In this document: positions 13,905-16,999 of the stretch, one piece after another | Layout: every line of letters begins with the position of its first letter | Position numbering within the stretch: position 1 is the stretch's first letter | Source of the DNA: Veillonellaceae bacterium | Lineage (GTDB): Bacteria > Bacillota > Negativicutes > Veillonellales > Veillonellaceae | Assembly (NCBI GenBank): GCA_900766245.1 | Contig: CAAFUR010000031.1 | Span: 1-16,999, forward strand | Direction of reading: 5' to 3' | Length of the DNA: 16,999 nt | Translations under genes and position numbers: made by a program | The notes under the pieces: generated by a model | Told to the model about the DNA's origin: nothing | What the model saw: the letters and a program-made list of their open reading frames with translations, nothing else | Database searches by the model: none

Positions 13905-14735
13905 CTATTTTGTACGACGTTTAACGATTAACTTGCTAGAAGCTTTTTTCTTGTCGCGAGTTTTAACGCCATGAGCTGGTTTACCCCAAGGTGTAACAGG
14001 ATGTTTACGACCAACTGGAGATTTACCTTCACCACCACCATGTGGATGGTCACAAGGATTCATTGTAACACCGCGGTTGCCAGGACGAATGCCTTTCCAA
14101 CGTTGACGACCAGCTTTACCAATAGTGATATTTTCATGGTCAATGTTAGATACAACACCTACTGTAGCACGGCATTCTACACGTACACGACGAAGTTCAC
14201 CTGATGGTAAACGAAGTAATGCGTAGTTGCCTTCTTTCGCCATTAATTGAGCGGAAGTACCAGCAGAACGAACGATTTGTCCGCCTTTACCGATTTTCAT
14301 TTCGATGTTGTGTACTTGAGTACCCAATGGGATATTAGCCAATGGTAACGCATTACCTGGTTTAATATCAGATTCAGGACCGGAGTAAACTACATCACCC
14401 ACTTTAAGACCATTTGGAGCAATGATATAACGTTTTTCACCATCTGCATAGTTCAACAATGCAATACGAGCACTACGGTTAGGATCGTATTCGATTGTAG
14501 CTACGCGAGCTGGGATATTATCTTTAGTACGTTTGAAGTCAATAATACGGTATTGACGTTTATGACCGCCACCTTGATGACGTACTGTCATTTTACCAGT
14601 GTTATTACGACCACCTTTAGAAGTTACTTTTGCGAGCAAGGATTTTTCAGGTTTGCTTGCTGTAATTTCAGTAAAGGCAGACACTGTCATAAACCGACGA
14701 CCAGCGGAGTACGGTTTAAATGATTTAATTGCCAT
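13905..14735 (-). CDS. rplB: 50S ribosomal protein L2
   Basis: The 276-residue protein is needed for subunit association and shapes the peptidyl transferase centre. It begins MAIKSFKPYSAGRRFMTVSA, has the OB and SH3-like barrel core with GNALPLANIPLGTQVHNIE, and the conserved RGVTMNPCDHPHGGGEGKSP. H230 matches the histidine implicated in E. coli peptidyl transferase function. The residue before DHPH is Cys, at a position that varies among bacteria. ATG start with AAGGAGG upstream. Confidence 0.98.
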   Translation of the reverse strand: MAIKSFKPYSAGRRFMTVSAFTEITASKPEKSLLAKVTSKGGRNNTGKMTVRHQGGGHKRQYRIIDFKRTKDNIPARVATIEYDPNRSARIALLNYADGEKRYIIAPNGLKVGDVVYSGPESDIKPGNALPLANIPLGTQVHNIEMKIGKGGQIVRSAGTSAQLMAKEGNYALLRLPSGELRRVRVECRATVGVVSNIDHENITIGKAGRQRWKGIRPGNRGVTMNPCDHPHGGGEGKSPVGRKHPVTPWGKPAHGVKTRDKKKASSKLIVKRRTK

Positions 14736-14758
14736 TATTGGGCCTCCTTACTAGACTC

Positions 14759-15043
14759 TTATACACCTTCAAATAATTCAATAGTTTCGCCCGCTTTAAG
14801 AGTTACGATAGCTTTTTTGTAATCGCTACGTTTACCCATTGTGCGACCCATGCGTTTAGTTTTTCCTAATACACGGATAGTGGCTACTTTTTCTACTTTT
14901 ACGTTGAAGATAGATTCAACAGCTTTACGGATTTCTACTTTGTTCGCAGTCAAAGGAACTTGGAAAGTGTATTTGTTTTCTTGCATTAACAAAGTTGTTT
15001 TTTCTGTAATGATTGGACGAATTAATACATCAAATTTGTTCAT
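14759..15043 (-). CDS. rplW: 50S ribosomal protein L23
   Basis: The 94-residue protein lies at the polypeptide exit and docks trigger factor, signal recognition particle and SecY. It begins MNKFDVLIRPIITEKTTLLM and contains NKYTFQVPLTANKVEIRKAV and the KTKRMGRTMGKRSDYKKAIV loop. Its ATG shares one base with the rplD stop (TAATG), while its own SD GAGGAGG lies at the end of rplD, so the two are probably coupled. Confidence 0.97.
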   Translation of the reverse strand: MNKFDVLIRPIITEKTTLLMQENKYTFQVPLTANKVEIRKAVESIFNVKVEKVATIRVLGKTKRMGRTMGKRSDYKKAIVTLKAGETIELFEGV

Positions 15044-15666
15044 TATCCAAGCACCTCCTCAATTTTTGCAATAGCACCTTCAGCGATGAAGAGTTTGTCG
15101 TGGTGCAATAAATCGAAGATATTGATGTTCGTGTATGGAAGCGCTTTTACACCTTGAATGTTACGAGCGGATAATTCCACATTTACATCACCATCAGTGA
15201 TGAAAAGAACTTTTGCGTCACCAACTTTGAAGTTGTTAAGGATGTTTAATACATCTTTAGTTTTTGGTGCAGCTAATTTCAATTCGTCGATTACGAACAA
15301 TTCGCTGTGATTTACTTTATCAGATAATGCAGATTTAACTGCTAAGCGTCTAGCTTTACGAGGCATAGCTTTATAGTAGCTACGTGGTTGCGGACCAAAA
15401 GTGATACCACCACCTACCCAAATTGGGGAACGGCTAGAACCAGCACGAGCACGGCCTGTACCTTTTTGTCTCCAAGGTTTTTTACCGCCACCGCGTACTT
15501 CTCCTCGAGTTTTAGTTGCATGTGTACCAAGTCGTTCGTTAGACAATTGACGAACTACGGCTTGATGCATAACAGCAGCGTTTACTTCAACACCGAATAC
15601 TGCATCATTCAACTGGATTTCGCCGACTTTAGCGCCGGACATGTTGTATTTAGTTACTGTTGGCAT
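15043..15666 (-). CDS. rplD: 50S ribosomal protein L4
   Basis: The 207-residue protein has a globular domain and a long loop that reaches the exit tunnel constriction (KKPWRQKGTGRARAGSSRSP). In E. coli it also represses its own S10 operon. The start is ATG (15664-15666), giving MPTVTKYNMSG, with AGGAGG seven bases upstream. An in-frame TTG seven codons earlier (15687) precedes that SD and is rejected. It ends IAKIEEVLG and overlaps rplW by one base. Confidence 0.97.
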   Translation of the reverse strand: MPTVTKYNMSGAKVGEIQLNDAVFGVEVNAAVMHQAVVRQLSNERLGTHATKTRGEVRGGGKKPWRQKGTGRARAGSSRSPIWVGGGITFGPQPRSYYKAMPRKARRLAVKSALSDKVNHSELFVIDELKLAAPKTKDVLNILNNFKVGDAKVLFITDGDVNVELSARNIQGVKALPYTNINIFDLLHHDKLFIAEGAIAKIEEVLG

Positions 15667-15691
15667 TATGTATCCTCCTTTCGACAATTAG

Positions 15692-16333
15692 TTATTTAAC
15701 AGGTTTTACTGTGTTGCGAACCATCACTAGGCTACCTTTAGCACCAGGGATGCCACCTTTGATTAATAAAAGGTTACGTTCAGCATCAACTTTTACAACA
15801 GATAGACGTTGTACAGTAACTCTGCCACCACCCATTTGTCCAGGAAGTTTTTTACCTTTAAATACTTTACCGCCGCCACCGGAGATCATTGGACCGATGG
15901 AACCTGGTTCACGATGAGATTTGGAACCATGAGTTTCAGGACCACGGCTAAAGTTATGACGCTTAATTGTACCAGCGAAACCTTTACCTTTACCTGTACC
16001 CACAACATCTACTAGCTCACCTTCTGCGAAGATATCAGCTGCCAGAGTTTGGCCCACTGTGTAATCAGTTGCTTCAGCAAGGCGAAGTTCACGAAGATAT
16101 TTAACTGGCGCTACGCCGGCTTTATCGAACTGGCCTTTTACAGGTTTAGTTAAATGTTTTTCTTTAATGGAACCGTAACCAAGCTGTACTGCATTGTAAC
16201 CGTCGGATTCAACAGTTTTTACTTGCACTACTACGCTAGGTGTAGTTTCCACTACAGTGACAGGAACTAGTTTGCCTTCAGTTGTGAAGACTTGAGTCAT
16301 TCCTAACTTTTTACCCAAAATAGCTTTAGACAT
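15692..16333 (-). CDS. rplC: 50S ribosomal protein L3
   Basis: The 213-residue protein is an early assembly protein whose extended loop approaches the peptidyl transferase centre. It begins MSKAILGKKLGMTQVFTTEG and contains the signature GTGKGKGFAGTIKRHNFSRG and HREPGSIG. The loop tip reads GPMISGGGGKVFKGKKLPGQ, so the glutamine methylated in E. coli L3 (Q150) has no clear counterpart. ATG start with AAGGAGGTG upstream, 19 nt after rpsJ. Confidence 0.97.
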   Translation of the reverse strand: MSKAILGKKLGMTQVFTTEGKLVPVTVVETTPSVVVQVKTVESDGYNAVQLGYGSIKEKHLTKPVKGQFDKAGVAPVKYLRELRLAEATDYTVGQTLAADIFAEGELVDVVGTGKGKGFAGTIKRHNFSRGPETHGSKSHREPGSIGPMISGGGGKVFKGKKLPGQMGGGRVTVQRLSVVKVDAERNLLLIKGGIPGAKGSLVMVRNTVKPVK

Positions 16334-16352
16334 AATCGCACCTCCTTATTTC

Positions 16353-16664
16353 TTATAATTTTATTTCAATAGATACACCAGCTGGCAAATCAAGGCGAGT
16401 GATTGCATCTACTGTTTTCGAATTTGGTTCAATAATTTCTACTAAGCGTTTATGTGTACGCATTTCGAATTGTTCACGGGAATCTTTGTTAACATGTGGA
16501 GAACGAAGAATCGTGAAAATATTTTTTTCTGTAGGCAATGGAATTGGTCCAGAAACCAATGCGCCATTGCGTTTTGCAACGTCTACAATACGTTGAGCAC
16601 TTTGATCCAATGCTTTGTGATCATATGCTTTCAAGCGAATACGGATTTTTTGTTGTTTTGCCAT
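16353..16664 (-). CDS. rpsJ: 30S ribosomal protein S10
   Basis: The 103-residue protein lies in the 30S head and in E. coli also serves as NusE in transcription antitermination. It reads MAKQQKIRIRLKAYDHKALD and contains GPIPLPTEKNIFTILRSPHV and MRTHKRLVEIIEP, all typical. The start at 16662-16664 is chosen because it matches the family N-terminus and has GGGAG ten bases upstream. The frame is open further upstream, and an ATG at 16707-16709 has an even better spaced SD (GGGAG, seven bases), which would add MEQFILEMDEGRYIT. First gene of the S10 group. Confidence 0.96.
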   Translation of the reverse strand: MAKQQKIRIRLKAYDHKALDQSAQRIVDVAKRNGALVSGPIPLPTEKNIFTILRSPHVNKDSREQFEMRTHKRLVEIIEPNSKTVDAITRLDLPAGVSIEIKL

Positions 16665-16718
16665 TGTTATATATCTCCCTTCGTCCATTTCCAGAATGAA
16701 CTGCTCCATAGAAATTCT

Positions 16719-16730
16719 CCCTCGCGAGGG
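16719..16730. repeat. Perfect 12-bp palindrome CCCTCGCGAGGG in the rpsJ leader
   Basis: This GC-rich self-complementary 12-mer lies 55 nt before the rpsJ start in an AT-rich leader. On the minus strand its right half (GAGGG) forms part of the SD of the upstream in-frame ATG at 16707-16709. It could be a protein-binding site. An RNA hairpin would have a strained loop. Confidence 0.6.
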
Positions 16731-16741
16731 CAACCTTCTAT

Positions 16742-16747
16742 ATCATA
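16742..16747 (-). promoter_or_regulatory. rpsJ: Possible -10 element (TATGAT) for the S10 group
   Basis: TATGAT lies about 78 nt before the rpsJ start, just after the tuf-rpsJ hairpin, in the right place for an internal promoter. No good -35 sits at 16-18 nt; the nearest TTGCCG is 20 nt away and is inside the hairpin. This is weak evidence. Confidence 0.25.
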
Positions 16748-16764
16748 GTTTATACACAACCTAA

Positions 16765-16784
16765 GAGCGGCAAGTTTGCCGCTC
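16765..16784. terminator. GC-rich hairpin between tuf and rpsJ
   Basis: GAGCGGCA-AGTT-TGCCGCTC forms a perfect 8-bp stem with a tetraloop, and AAG/CTT flanks could lengthen it with one bulge. In the direction of transcription it is followed by TTAGGTTGTG, not a proper U tract. It may be a partial terminator or attenuator after tuf, or an mRNA-processing or stability element. Confidence 0.5.
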
Positions 16785-16806
16785 CTTGATTGCACGGTTT
16801 ATATAG

Positions 16807-16827
16807 ATAATCTTTCAATCAGATTAT
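16807..16827. repeat. Inverted repeat ATAATCT-TTCAATC-AGATTAT at the tuf stop
   Basis: Seven-base perfect arms with a 7-nt loop overlap the tuf stop codon (16824-16826). The stem is AT-rich and weak. It may be a minor 3' structure or chance. Confidence 0.35.
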
Positions 16828-16999
16828 GCTTCGATAGCTGTAACAACACCAGCGCCTACTGTATGGCCACCTTCGCGGATCGCGAAACGTAAACCTTCTT
16901 CAATAGCGATTGGAGTGATAAGCTCGATGTTCATAGTGATGTTATCACCAGGCATACACATTTCTGTACCTTCTGGTAAGTTGATAACGCCAGTTACGT
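16824..16999 (-). CDS. tuf: Elongation factor Tu, C-terminal end (gene runs off the window)
   Basis: The last 58 codons are present. They read from VTGVINLPEGTEMCMPGDNI through LRFAIREGGHTVGAGVVTAI to the terminal EA. This is domain III of EF-Tu, the GTPase that delivers aminoacyl-tRNA to the ribosome. The 5' part, with the GTP-binding motifs, lies beyond the right edge. Its position just before rpsJ is as expected if the str operon (rpsL-rpsG-fusA-tuf) precedes the S10 group. The gap to rpsJ is 159 nt, much longer than other gaps in the block. Confidence 0.97.
   Translation of the reverse strand, partial: VTGVINLPEGTEMCMPGDNITMNIELITPIAIEEGLRFAIREGGHTVGAGVVTAIEA

Noticed and set aside
15667..15687. 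Upstream TTG that would lengthen L4 by seven residues
   Set aside because: The extension includes the SD of the real ATG and is not a family feature.
2294..16999. A new biological system hidden in the ribosomal block
   Set aside because: Every substantial frame is a known translation, secretion or nucleotide gene in near-canonical order, and the gaps are too short for extra genes.

Overview
The window is a chromosomal segment of a low-GC Firmicute, most likely a diderm member of the Negativicutes close to Veillonella. This assignment is inferred from recalled gene order and protein flavour; no search was run. About 14.7 kb is one minus-strand block of 31 translation-related genes. Read in the direction of transcription (right to left) it runs: tuf (3' end only), then the S10 group rpsJ-rplC-rplD-rplW-rplB-rpsS-rplV-rpsC-rplP-rpmC-rpsQ, the spc group rplN-rplX-rplE-rpsN-rpsH-rplF-rplR-rpsE-rpmD-rplO-secY-adk-map-infA-rpmJ, and the alpha group rpsM-rpsK-rpoA-rplQ. 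Gaps are mostly 1-30 nt, several genes overlap, and almost every gene has a strong AGGAGG-type Shine-Dalgarno (SD), so the block looks like one long co-transcribed, translationally coupled superoperon. A strong intrinsic terminator directly after rplQ ends it.

The left 2.1 kb differs. One plus-strand gene (334-2073) encodes a 579-residue SAM-dependent methyltransferase with the look of the 'methyltransferase regulatory domain' family, which includes rickettsial outer-membrane-protein lysine methyltransferases. It converges on the ribosomal block, and each side has its own terminator in the 220-nt gap. Its 333-nt AT-rich upstream region holds a run of 14 C, two perfect dyads and a tandem pair of dyad-containing 14-mers. 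This is the least explained and most interesting non-coding part of the window.

Departures from the textbook ribosomal layout: rpsD (S4) is absent between rpsK and rpoA; S14 is the long, cysteine-poor zinc-free form although L36 keeps its zinc ligands; adenylate kinase has the short LID without zinc cysteines; six genes (rpsS, rpsC, rpsQ, rplR, secY, rpsK) start at GTG or TTG; and rpsJ has a second, well-placed upstream in-frame start whose SD lies in a perfect 12-bp palindrome.

The genes together build the 30S and 50S subunits, supply initiation factor IF1, elongation factor Tu and the RNA polymerase alpha subunit, and provide protein export (SecY), N-terminal methionine removal (Map) and adenylate balance (Adk). 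I found no CRISPR array, transposon, prophage, tRNA or rRNA, and nothing in the ribosomal block that looks like a new biological system.
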